A stretch of DNA of 64,000 nucleotides from the NCBI GenBank assembly GCA_943735955.1, contig OX030955.1:8623269-8687268 (forward strand). The letters are read 5' to 3'. Under the pieces are notes generated by a model that was not told the DNA's origin, did not search any database, and saw nothing but the letters and a program-made list of their open reading frames with translations. Each line of letters opens with the position of its first letter. Position 1 is the first letter of the stretch. Below are positions 25,678-39,200 of the stretch, in pieces. Position numbers and translations under genes: made by a program. The stretch comes from Piscicola geometra. Lineage: Eukaryota; Annelida; Clitellata; Hirudinida; Piscicolidae.

Positions 25678-27400
25678 CACAAACCTCACTCCCTCAGACA
25701 GCATGATGCCCAAAGAAGACTCCTACTTGGAAACCGAAGTCGCCATTTTAGATCACGACGTGACAGACAAACAGACAGACGAGGTCTCGTTGGGAACGAC
25801 GGGAGAACGCGTGATCATCAACATCAGCGGGATGAGGGTCGAAACCCGCCTCAAAACTCTCAGCAACTTTCCAGAGAGTCTGCTGGGAGACCCTGGCAAG
25901 AGACTCAAGTACTTCGACTCGGCTCGCAACGAATACTTCTTCGACAGAAACCGACAGAGCTTCGACGCCATCTTGTACTACTACCAGAGCGGAGGCAGAC
26001 TGCGCAGACCAATCAACGTGCCCATCGAGGTCTTCTCCGACGAAATCAGCTTCTACGAACTGGGCGACAACGTGATCGAGAAGTACAAGGAGGACGAGGG
26101 CATCATGCAGGAGGAGCCTCAAGTGATGCCCACCAACGAACTGCAAAAGTATTTGTGGCTCTTGTTTGAGTACCCTGAGAGTTCAATCGCAGCCCGAATC
26201 ATCGCCATCTTTTCCGTCAGCATCATCCTCCTCTCAATCGTAACTTTCTGCCTTGAAACCTTGCCGGATCTCAAACATCAAAAACACTCGCATCGCAACT
26301 ACAACACCAGCGCGGTGAACCCTCAAATGGTGGTGCTGCCTGAAGGCATGGTAGACGACGACATTCCCAAGTTCACAGAGCCCTTCTTCATCATCGAAAC
26401 GTGCTGCATCATCTGGTTCACTTTCGAACTTTTGGTCCGATTCGCAGCTGCGCCAGACCACCTGAGATTCTTCAAGAACATCATGAACCTGATCGACCTC
26501 ATGGCAATCGTTCCTTACTTCGTCACGCTCAGCACCATCATCAGCGACGACAACCAGAACCAAGACCAGAGCACCTCTCTGGCGGTGCTGAGGGTCATCC
26601 GACTGGTGAGGGTGTTCAGGATCTTCAAGCTTTCCAGACACTCCAAAGGCCTCCAAATACTCGGCCAGACCATCAAGGCCAGCATGCGAGAACTGGGCCT
26701 TTTAGTCTTTTTCCTTTTCATCTGTGTAGTTCTCTTTTCATCGGCTGTTTTCTTCGCCGAAGCAGACACCGGCAAGTTCTCGAGTATTCCTGATGCGTTT
26801 TGGTGGGCGGTGGTGACGATGACGACGGTGGGATATGGTGACATGACTCCTTCCACGGCTTGGGGCAGACTGGTTGGGTCACTGTGTGCAATTGCAGGCG
26901 TTTTGACCATCGCCCTTCCTGTGCCCGTCATCGTTTCCAACTTCAACTACTTCTACAACAGGGAGACTGACAACAGAGAGAAGGAGATGTACGTGCATGT
27001 GCCGACGTGCCCCAACAACCTCTACTCGCCCTCCTTCACCTCTGACCGCTACAGCTACTACAGCGATTCTGAGAGCCATGACCGCCAAAGCTCATCTTCG
27101 AGCGGCAAAAGCTTCGAATCAGAAGAAAAAACAGATTCCGCAGACGCCAAAAAAGAAACTTATATAACTAACAACAAGCAAGATAGATTGAAAGATTCAA
27201 ACCCAAGTGAAAGTGCAAACATAAGTTTTGATAAGAATGAACTTGAAATCGAAGATTCCAAAAGAAGCAATTTTAGGAAAAGTAAGAGTGAGGAGAAGAA
27301 GGAGAGAAGCGAGAAGAAAGAGGGGAGTGCAGTGGAGAAGAGGAGCATGTACCAGCAGACCTCTGAGTACTCCATGTTTTCGGACGGAGCCAACAGCTGA
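25678..27400 (+). CDS. Sh: Voltage-gated potassium channel, Kv1/Shaker family
   Basis: Pore-forming alpha subunit of a Shaker-type delayed-rectifier or A-type K+ channel. Taking the Met at 25703 as start gives 565 aa. The order is: T1 tetramerisation domain (about 37-135, beginning VIINISGM); S1 about 164-185; S2 about 226-247; S3 about 259-277; S4 voltage sensor about 292-315 with Arg every third residue ([13 protein letters not shown]); S5 about 331-354; pore helix and filter TMTTVGYGD around 372-380; S6 about 392-420 with the Kv gating motif PVP. The Ser/Lys/Glu-rich cytoplasmic tail ends DGANS, so it lacks the usual Kv1 -TDV PDZ ligand. The frame is open through an acceptor (GATTTTCAG at 25669-25677), so a 5' exon probably supplies an alternative N-terminus or 5'UTR. 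The core is intronless. Polyadenylation-like AATAAATAA lies near 27735. Confidence 0.95.
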
Positions 27401-29132
27401 CGTGCTTTTCGAAGCATTTTTCTCCTTCATTTCTTATGCAATTTTCATTCTCGGCCGTGTATATTTGTCTCGATTTTGTTTTAAATACAGTGATGCCACC
27501 TTTGTTCCAAATAGCCACTGATAGAACGCCAGAGGCCGCCACTACCTGCAGTCAATCTCCATTTTATTATGTACCCGGTCTTTCATCAACAGTAGAACTT
27601 CAAGGGTGCACCGTTGTACATCATTCGAAGTTTTCTTTTTAATTTCTTTTTTAAATATTTTCACTTTTCAGATTATTTAACTAGCCCAAAATAAGCTGTT
27701 AAATTCTCTTGATTACTTCATTTTTCGATCCAAATAATAAATAAATCAAATGAAACAAAACATTTCTTTAGAATTAATAAAACCATAAATCGATGCAAGT
27801 TTGATGGAAAAATATAGAAAATAAAAAGGCAAAAATGCAAGCATACCCATTCAAATGAAGAACTTTACATTTCCAATTCAGCAGTTTTATGACTGCATTC
27901 AGTTTAAAATTGCCGTTCAACCATTCAAATGGTTCCTTCCATTCAGAGGCAAGTGACCGAGAAGTTATTAATGGAGCGCCCATCTGGCCATGGAATCGCC
28001 CAATATACCGGCCTTTATGCTCTGTGAGCCATTGCAAGGACATCAAATCTGAAAAATAGGCAACATCACTGCATTCGGAACTCATTGCGTCACAATAACT
28101 TCTGAAGCGCGTACTTTTTATGGCGCAAATTAATGAGCTATCTTGGTCTTTTAAGACATGCGGTAATGGCCACGCATGCTTCATTTGAGAGCGGCTTCTA
28201 CGTCAATGTGCATAAACTCTCGATTAACCCCGAGCTGGTTTGTCTGAACCTCTCTCAAATTCTTTCTGAATTCAAAACTCAGAGATAAGCGAGAGTTACT
28301 GTACCGATGCCTTCCCCTACATTCCCTTGATCTCGCATTAGAAGGCTTTATTTGAAGATCACACTGAGACGAAGTTGAGAGGTGGTTATGTAGTGCATTA
28401 TGTAGTATGTGAGTCCACATGAGACCAACGTGAGTGTTATTAATTAACATGAACACAACATCATCATCATGAAGTAGACATCAATGCCCATCTAAATGTC
28501 CTAGATCACACCAACACCCACAACTAGATGATGGTTATAAATGTTTTGAAGTGAAATTTAAATTATACATCAACAACACAATTAGACCTTCTGAGCCGTA
28601 CTAAATTAGCGAACAAAATAGGAAATCTATGTGCATTTGATGAACAAGCAGACGACATCACCACCCTCTCGACAACCGCCAATTCAATAACTCCAAGAAA
28701 GTTTCAGCCCAAAAAACATTCAGTCACTAGCACCTTTCGACAAACTCTGTGGTGGCTTTTATTCATTTATAGAAATGGAAAAACAATGTTAAAAGATTGA
28801 TGGCTTGAGATGGAGGTGTGCAAGGCTTGGACAAGTCAGATGGCCAGTTTGAAAGTTTCGAGATATTAATATATTTCAGTAGTTTCGATAGAATAATATT
28901 TTCTAGTGTACTAGTTATCACAACTAGATCTACAGCCTGTTAACCTTACGTTTCAGCAAAATTAACTGGGACAATGCTTCGACAATTTAGAACTCAAAAT
29001 TTACATCAAAATCATTCTATATTGTATTGTAAGAATGAATCAATTTCAATAGTTTAAGAAAAATAAACAATAAGAACATGGGAAGAAAATTACAATAGAC
29101 GATTGAGTGGAGTGGCGGGAGATATGTGCAGT
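27401..29132. other. Interval between Kv gene and ARL1
   Basis: No confident gene. On the minus strand two frames, 28456-28181 (91 codons) and 28184-27774 (136 codons), overlap by ATGA. They are longer than expected by chance in DNA of this composition, yet show no domain or splice signal. They may be a relic. The rest is AT-rich DNA with probable Kv 3' UTR at the left. Confidence 0.3.
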
Positions 29133-31228
<2,096 letters not shown>

Positions 31229-32098
31229 TTAAAATTTAAAACTAGAAAAGTATGAAACACGTCAAAGCAAGTAAACAGCCCGTGTGTGCATTCCCGGTAC
31301 AACTGCTAGCATGTCAAATATGTTATAAATGACATTTTATCTTTATTCTTTAAGATTTTGAAGATTTATTAAACAATTATATTGCAAAAGCAGTGTACTG
31401 AATTTTATCTCTATTTAAACATATCATTCAAAACTACATGTAAAATCAACAATATATATAATAATAAAATCGGTCAAAAATGTGTTAAAAACTAATAAAA
31501 ATCAAAAAATTATATTAAAACTGAATATATATTTTTTATAATAAATGTAAGAAACGCATTAGAAATGGTTTTTTAAATATTCGTCAAAATCTCTGAGTGA
31601 TTCTTTCCAAAGTTTTACCAGAGAGTTAGCAGTCACAGCAAATTTTTAAAAAAATCAAAAGTATTATTAATCTTGTTGAACTATTATTTGGCAGAGTAGC
31701 ACATCAGCTGCTGAATAATAAGCCATCAAGGAAATTTTTCCATAAGTATTTTATTCCACGACGGCAATACTTTTAAATACTTCAGATTTTAATAAGTTTT
31801 ATTAAACGATTTATTACTGATCTTAGTGTACTAAAACTAAAATGACCTTTCTTGAAAAACTCAAGTGTTTCATAGCTTCAAAATGAGCCCACTAAAGCAA
31901 CAGAAGTGTATACAAATGTGCGTTTGTTATGACAGACTTTGAGGTTTGGAGTAGTTTGTAATTGTGATTTAAAATATTTATTAATAAAAACCAGATAAGT
32001 TTATTTGTATAAATAACATTGAATTTTTTAAATATATCAACTATATCTTATTTGAAGAATTTCATAGATTTTAATTTTTCAATTTAAAAAACGGGTGC
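31229..32098. other. ARL1-protease homolog interval
   Basis: About 870 bp of AT-rich DNA between the ARL1 start codon and the stop codon of the protease homolog. Both genes are on the minus strand. It should contain the ARL1 promoter and the protease homolog 3' end; no TATA box or other element stands out. Confidence 0.4.
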
Positions 32099-34130
32099 TT
32101 ATCCAATGATGTTCTCGTCGATAAATTCCTTGTAAAAGGAGATTCTGTCGAAGACTGAGGGGTGGGCGACGCTACATCCGAGCTGGCTCCCATCAAGTAC
32201 ATTCCAAGAGTGCATTCCCGCCAAAATCCTGTTGCCCTTGTACATGCAAGTCAGCGGACCAGCAGTGTCTCCCTGAAAAACAGGTTTTGATTAAATGAGA
32301 TTCCTATATAAATTATAAAAATGTAATAAATAATTTTCAACTAACGTGGCAAGGTCCCTTTAAGGGTTCAAAAGCGCACACGTGGCCCGGGTAGATGACG
32401 TAAGGATGTCCCATGGTCTTGGAGCATTCTTCGTTCGAAATAACTGACATCTCAACCTTCTGGAGGGTGCTGGCAGTTCCCGCATTTGCTTCTACAAAAA
32501 ATCACAGTTTATTTAGTAAAAGATCAAATTCATGAAAATATTTCAGTTAGAATATTATACATTAGAAATATAAAAAAAGAGCTCACTTTTCCCCCATCCA
32601 CTGATGATGCAGCGATCTCCAGCGAAGGTAAGGTTTTGGTCGTCGTTCCAGTAGATTGGCTGAATAGTGGGAGTGAACTTGACAGGCTTATCGAAGTTCA
32701 AAATAGCCAAATTATAGGAGTGTCTTGCCGGACCAGAATTAATCTTTGGGTGCTGTGAAAATGATGGTGAAAGTTATAATTAATTTGGAACCTCAAGCAT
32801 AGCTCATATCAGTTTTAAAACTCACGCCAACAACAAAAATTGATATTTTGGTTTATGTAATTATTCTGAAGTTATTCAAATAAAACTTGATTGAGAGCAG
32901 AACACCCTGATGATTTTCTTGATTCGGATCACAGTTGGAGTGGGCACAGGGGGAATCCAATAGACGTGTGCACCAGCAAGTAATCTGACTTTGTCGAGAG
33001 GGCTGTTGCCGTGAAGGAAAGCATGCTTTGAAATAACGAAATGCACTATATTTACTTTCAAACTGTATGGATCCTTTGGAAGTCGAAATGAGTTAAAATA
33101 CTAAAATATTTGTAAAATGGAGAAAAAGTGTGATAAATTTTGTGTGGATAGCTAGAAATTATAGGCAATAATAATTATTAAAGTTTATATCTAGCTAATG
33201 AGAAGTTTTTATTTTTAAATTTTTTACCGCGGTATTACCTTAGATTTTAAGTTTATCACCACGGTATTACCGCAGCAATAATTTCCGTTAGGACGGTTAA
33301 CCTCTATGAATCTTCCGTCCCCATTATCTCGCAGGTCTTCAATGTAAACTAAGGCTTTAAAGGCTCAGACGGCGAAAAAAAAAGTGGCTAACGTGTTATA
33401 AAGACATGTGGCTGCAGCGAATGCTTGGTGTTTGTTGATGAGAACAGCACTGCAGACTTTTTCGAATCCATATCCCATATCTCTTTGCAGAATCAGCTGG
33501 TAAGGAAACTCACCACTCTGCAGTCAAAGATTGCTGCCTCCAAGTTGCCGCTCATAAGACATCGAATGTGTAGAAAGATTGAGTATACTTATTAATCAGT
33601 AGAGCTGTGCTGAATACTCAAATCGTTCACGAACTATTGAAACAATTAGAATCCGTTCGAAAAGTGGTGACGTGATAATCCTAAATTCCCCGATCGATTT
33701 CGAAAGAATAAAATTTTATAAAATTCATTACTTTTTAATGTTAGAAATTAGCATACAATTGTTATGAAAAATCCACCTTTTAAATTATATTTTATACACC
33801 GTTGGAAACATATTTCATTCGTATTTGAATGAATAGAATATACGGTATTCGGCATAGCTCTAATAATTGATAATTAATTATAAATATATAAAAAAGAGAA
33901 ATAAAGAAAATTTGTCACTATGGCGTCTGTTCCATTCACGATAAATGGGTCTGCAATGAGGGATGGGTCCTCCAGGGAAAGTGCTGTGGGGATTGGGAGC
34001 GTTCTAGAATATTCTTAAAGTCGCTATTAAGTTGAAACTTATTTAATTCAATTTAAAAATCATAAATAAATGTCAAAGCACCATTGCTGAGTTGGAGGAC
34101 AGCGAGGAAGACGATGCAAAAGGACTTCAT
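32099..34130 (-). CDS. Secreted S1-family serine protease homolog, catalytically dead
   Basis: Seven minus-strand exons: 34130-34082, 33983-33919, 33518-33394, 33002-32906, 32752-32587, 32491-32346 and 32272-32099. Joined in phase they encode 273 aa. Residues 1-17 form a signal peptide (MKSFCIVFLAVLQLSNA). The mature-domain start reads PFIVNGTDA instead of R|IVGG, so the usual trypsin-like activation site is missing. The chymotrypsin fold is clear: CSAVLI, SGWGK, GDTAGPLTC, and a C-terminal helix ending FIDENIIG. All three catalytic residues are changed: His57 to Thr (AAATC for TAAHC), Asp102 to Asn (SYNLAIL) and Ser195 to Thr (GDTAGP for GDSGGP). Proteolysis is therefore not expected. Such homologs in arthropods act as immune or clotting cofactors or as binding proteins, but the role here is unknown. 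Frame and splice sites are intact, so it is not a pseudogene by disruption. Confidence 0.9.
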
Positions 34131-34140
34131 CTCGAGAGTT

Positions 34141-34180
34141 CTGAGCTTACTGCTCGACGTCTCAACATTTTATTATACAC
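34141..34180 (-). promoter_or_regulatory. Core promoter of the protease homolog (TATA + Inr)
   Basis: On the minus strand TATAATAAAA (about 34177-34168) lies about 30 bp before a TCAG initiator-like site (34144-34141). That site lies only about 12 bp before the start codon at 34130. Spacing fits a TATA/Inr promoter with a very short 5' UTR, common for highly expressed secreted digestive or immune proteins of arthropods (inference). Confidence 0.5.
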
Positions 34181-35917
34181 CTTATCTAAGCTCTTCACTT
34201 CAACAAAAATAAAACTTCGAATTGTTCTCTGATATATTATCTGATTGGGTTCAGTATATAAGTAGTATTTGATATAGCAATGATATCTCGGTAGTTTAAT
34301 GTGAGAATTATTTTTAATATAATATGATTATTTTATTTATTTATCCGACCTTTTATTTTATTATTGTTAATATTTAGCAATTTGTGTCACTCTTATTTAA
34401 ATTGTCAGTGTCAAAATGCTATGTATATCTTTCTTAAACAAGCATAATGAATTGGAATAAAAATATACACGCTCTAAAATGAGCACTTAATCTAAAATGC
34501 GCACTTAATGACTTTTAAGAGTTTCGACTCGTTGCCATTCCTAATTTTTATGCTGGTTTCTACCTTTAACAAAATTATTTTTATGAAACTAACGAATTGA
34601 TAGCCGAATTAATGATGTTAACGATTTTTAAATGAGCACAATTCGTCTTCGATCTAATGGGACTATTTTTTCAAATACGAATTAAATAAATTAAAATATT
34701 CATTATCAAATCGAGTACGAATCGATGGTTTTGTGCTGCATTAACGTATTTTCTGTATACATGCCAGAAAAATTCGATTTTTGCGCGTGAGTTCCAGTCA
34801 TGGCATCTACTGAGTCTTTAGTAATTATTCATTTAACTTCATCGTGTTGGGTCTTTTTGTCATGAACGACAGTCGAAAACGTCACAAAGTTAATTCTAAA
34901 TTTTATTTTACAATTTCAGTTTTAATTTTGTCTAAAACTACTTTGTATTTGTAAAGTGAGAAACATTCAATTAGAGGCAAAAATAAATTGGGTTGTTTTT
35001 TTCCCTTTGAACATTAGTTGAAGGGAATCACTTGGAAAGGAACTAAAAAATGAGCATAAAATGAAATTTGATCATTCATACACTTTCTCAACAGCTCGAG
35101 TTTTCTTGAATACTTATGATTCAAAGTTTTCAAGATTGATTTTATCATCAAAAATTCATGAAATTATATAAAAAAAGACATAAACTACCCAAAAATAATT
35201 TTTTACAAAGTTTTATAATAATATAAAAGATAGAACGAAAAAAATAGAACCATAAAAAATTTAATATTTTTGTAAAAAAATAATGGAAACGCTTAAAACA
35301 TACTTTAAGAGTTCTCTAAAAATCGAGATGAGCGGCGGATGAAAACAAGAAAAATGGGTGCAGCAAGCTGCGGTAGCTGGCTGGCGTCGCAGAGAGGTGA
35401 CAGTGTTGCATAATCTCGAAGAATATTACTGTTTTTAAGATCATGTTTTCAATGAATTTTTTACATTTTAAGAAAAAATTATCTTCAGTAAAATCTTTAT
35501 CGATCAAGCTGGATGCTTTACTTTTTTGTAACTTTTCCATGTACATCCACAGGAGATGCCTCCAATTGAGGAACTGTCTTACTGCCTCTGTCATTTTTTT
35601 TTCGTGTTTGTTCTTTTGAATATTTTCTTTGATCAGGGATCAGGCATCATCAATGCATACATGCATGTATGTGTGTGTTTTTATAGCTCAAGTCCACTAA
35701 ACATATTTTGAAACAAACAGTGTCTTTAATCTGGTGTATGTTTTCACCACAGTCACCAGAAAGAATTGCCAATGGGTCTTGAAGTTCAATTTGAATGTTT
35801 TTCAATTCATTCTCTCTTTTCTCAATCTCCCACTCTGCACTCTTGTCACTTGCGTCCATTCTCCTCTTCAACCAATCACCTCTTTCCCTCTTCCCGCTCT
35901 CTCCATTCCCCATCTCC
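34181..35917. other. Divergent interval between protease homolog and CUB gene
   Basis: AT-rich intergenic DNA. Short frames (for example 35316-35594 minus and 35650-35913 minus) show no domain. Promoters of the two divergent flanking genes lie at its two ends. Confidence 0.4.
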
Positions 35918-35925
35918 TATATAAG
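35918..35925 (+). promoter_or_regulatory. Possible TATA box of the CUB gene
   Basis: A consensus TATATAAG preceded by a C/T-rich tract (about 35810-35915) lies 320 bp upstream of the CUB-protein start codon. A transcript starting about 30 bp downstream would have a 290-nt 5' UTR containing some upstream ATGs, or an unmapped 5' UTR intron. Confidence 0.4.
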
Positions 35926-36244
35926 CGAACGTGATGCATTTTGTCACCAAGAGAAGACAAGGCTCTTCTTGACCTCGTTGCTTGTACGATGGCTTTCTAG
36001 GCTTGAAAGAGATGACTGTTTAATCAATGATACGGTGAAGAAACTACAGCTGAAAAAGAGATTAATCTTGTCTTACCTTGAAGCAATCAAATAGATTCCT
36101 TAATCAGAAGACAACATGCAATATCATTGAGTGACAAACCTGAAGAAAGCAGAACTATAAAGATTTCAAAAGCATAAGAAAGTACATTGGTACTTTCCAG
36201 AATCGATTATTTGCACACTGCACGCAAGCAGAAGCGTGGTGAGA

Positions 36245-39200
36245 ATGCTTGGAGGCATGTCTTGTGCTTTTGCGCTGGTGGTGGCGTCGCTGCTACTTCA
36301 TCTGACCACCTCCGACTACGATCACAGTGAGTAACCATTAGGAAAATCTTTCATTCTCGAAGTTGTATTGAATTAAATCACAATTTTTTAAATTTAAATT
36401 TTCTATTAGAAAATTTTATTTGCTTACTTTTAATCCAACTTGTATCAACCACCTTCAATCCACCATTGCAACCCCCTCCCACTCTCAATCCACTCTTGCA
36501 ACCACTTTTTTTATCCAACTTCACAACCACCCGTCATCTACCCTTCATCTATTCTAACCCTCCCATCCCAACCCTCCTCCATTCATCCCAACCCACCCAG
36601 GAGAAGACACGTGTGATCAAAACTACATTCCAATAAAGATCAGCGTCAAAAATGGCCTCTCCGGCATTATCACCAGCCCACGCTTCACCAGAATGTTAGT
36701 GGGAATTCAAGTTTGTGTCGTGATTTGTTTAACAAGTTTTGAATCTTGCATCTTTGCATAAAAGACGAAAATATGTTGAATTCAAAAAGATGGAGGATAA
36801 AAAGTAGGTCAAATATTTTATATTCAAACAACTCTGATAAATAAAAGTTGTTAGGTGACTTCTAAGAGAACTTAAAGTGCTCTAAAAAAGTATTTTTATT
36901 ATTAGAGCTATTCCATTCATAAATCACTCTAAAAAATGAAAACTTGATTTTAATTGCTTTAACGTCCATTTGCCACTACGTCCATCCAATTGCACTCCTT
37001 CCATTTCATGAATTTCCTTCCTCAATTTCCATCATCATCCATTTCATACGCCGACTCTACTAAATCATTCTCGTCTGACTACATCACTTCCACTTCATCA
37101 CCTCAACGTATTAATTCCACTCTGTCAATTCCACGATATCACTACCGTAAAAAGCACCGTTGCACGCGACTCTTCACTCATCCCCTGCATGCAACCTTCC
37201 ATGCAACCCTCCATGCAACCGTCCATGCAACCGTCCATGCAACCCTCCATGCAACCCTCCATGCAACCCTCCATGCAACCCTCCATGCAACCCTCCATAC
37301 AACCCTCCATGCAACCTTCCATGCAACCCTCCATGCAACCCTCCATGCAACCCTCCATGCAACCCTCCATGCAACCCTCCATGCAACCCTCCATGCAACC
37401 CTCCATGCAACCCTCCATGCAACCCTCCATGCAACCCTCCATGCAACCCTCCATGCAACCCTCCATGCAACCCTCCATGCAACCCTCCATACAACCCTCC
37501 ATGCAACCCTCCATGCAACCCTCCATGCAACCCTCCATGCAACCCTCCATGCAACCCTCCATGCAACCCTCCATGCAACCCTCCATGCAACCCTCCATGC
37601 AACCCTCCATACAACCCTCCATGCAACCTTCCATGCAACCCTCCATGCAACCCTCCATGCAACCCTCCATGCAACCCTCCATGCAACCCTCTCAAAGGTG
37701 TGAGAAGGACATTAAGATGGAGATCGACTTCACCGGAGAAACCGACTCAGAAGGGCTGGAGGAAGCACCCAAGTACCGAGTGCAGTTGGACATCTTTGAA
37801 ATGAACCTGGGATATGATAAGGATGATGGAGACGTTGGCAGGTGGGATGGTGGTGTGTATTCGTCACATGGTTTTAAAGAGTTTTTTGGTGGTGTGGATT
37901 ATTGGTGAAGTTAATAATGTAAGGGAGTGACATTGTTTTATGAAAATTGTTGCTAAATGGAAAGATAAAAGATGTTCAGAAGTTTAGAAATTATTCAATG
38001 GAAATACGAAAATCAAAGTGCCCAGCTCTGGTTTTGAAGCCGATATTAGACTTGAGACATTTGGAATGCTCGTTGAAAGCATTAAAACACGCCCATGTTT
38101 TCCTGAACAATCTCTTTATAACTCCATACTTTCCTCCGTTCCCTTGCAGACACAGCAATTCCCAAAGCCAGTGTGACCACAGTGACTACATCAAGGTAAT
38201 GCATTTAATTCAATGCAACACGCTTCAACATTTCCATAATGTTTTTTCATGTCAATAATTTCATTTTTCCTAACCAAGCATTTTACTCAAAATAAAAACT
38301 CGAACTTTTTTTGGGCACTGTTTGTGAGTTCTTTCCTTTTAAGCCTCAATTGATAGCGTCCTTCTAATGCCGTCATTTAGTGCCACTATCAATTATTTCC
38401 CATCACATGCTGATGTTTTGAAAGTTTTTTCTGTTTTATAAGCCGTAATTCCCATTATATTCCCATTCAAAATGCTTGCCTTCAACATATTAACACCCAA
38501 AAAACCTTATCACGGACAAGCTATTGTTGTACGAGGCCAGAGCCCTTTCACATGAGCACCAATTCCTGCTTCTCATTATAAGGAAAAAACTATTAATGCC
38601 ACTAAAACACCCACTTTCACAGCGTGTTCTTCCACTTATGGTTGGAATTATAGGAATAAATGCCTTTGAAACGTGGTATAATTCTATTGAAAGTTTTATT
38701 TTGGAATAACAGACGTTAGGTCTCATATTCTTCATGTAGTTTTAAATACTTATAAACCCAAAAATGACAGAAAGCTCTTTCTCATCTCATTCAGATAATC
38801 CTCGCTTCTTAACTTCCCGTTTTTAAAAAACTTTATTTAAAAAAATAATTTTTTTAAATGAAAATACTATGTAATTTATTTATAATAATTTTTGTTTCTT
38901 TTGCATCTTTAAATACGGTTTTCATTGCTTGGAGTAGTCCTGAAGCACCGTATTTTATTTAAAACAAAAGAATAAACGATAGAATATTGGCTAGAGGGCC
39001 TTAGAAAAAAATTAACTTTTAATAATTGAAAAAAGATTCACTGGGATAGAAATTGAAACAAAATTTAAAATATATTTTTCCAAAACTAAAAACAAACTCT
39101 CTCGCAGGTGTGGGTGAGTGTGGAAAACAGCAGGAGGGGTATAGCGAGCTTGTGCGGTTCGAACAGGCCTCAGAAGATGATGTCTTCGAATTCGCTGATG

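Noticed and set aside
25748..27088. Long antisense frames opposite the Kv channel
   Set aside because: Shadows of the high-G+C coding exon; the plus frame has complete Kv domain content.
37125..37908. Several 170-240 codon frames of MQPS, CNPP, HATL, MEGC and LHGG repeats on both strands
   Set aside because: They are six-frame readings of a 12-bp stop-free minisatellite within CUB intron 2; only the end of one overlaps the real exon 3.
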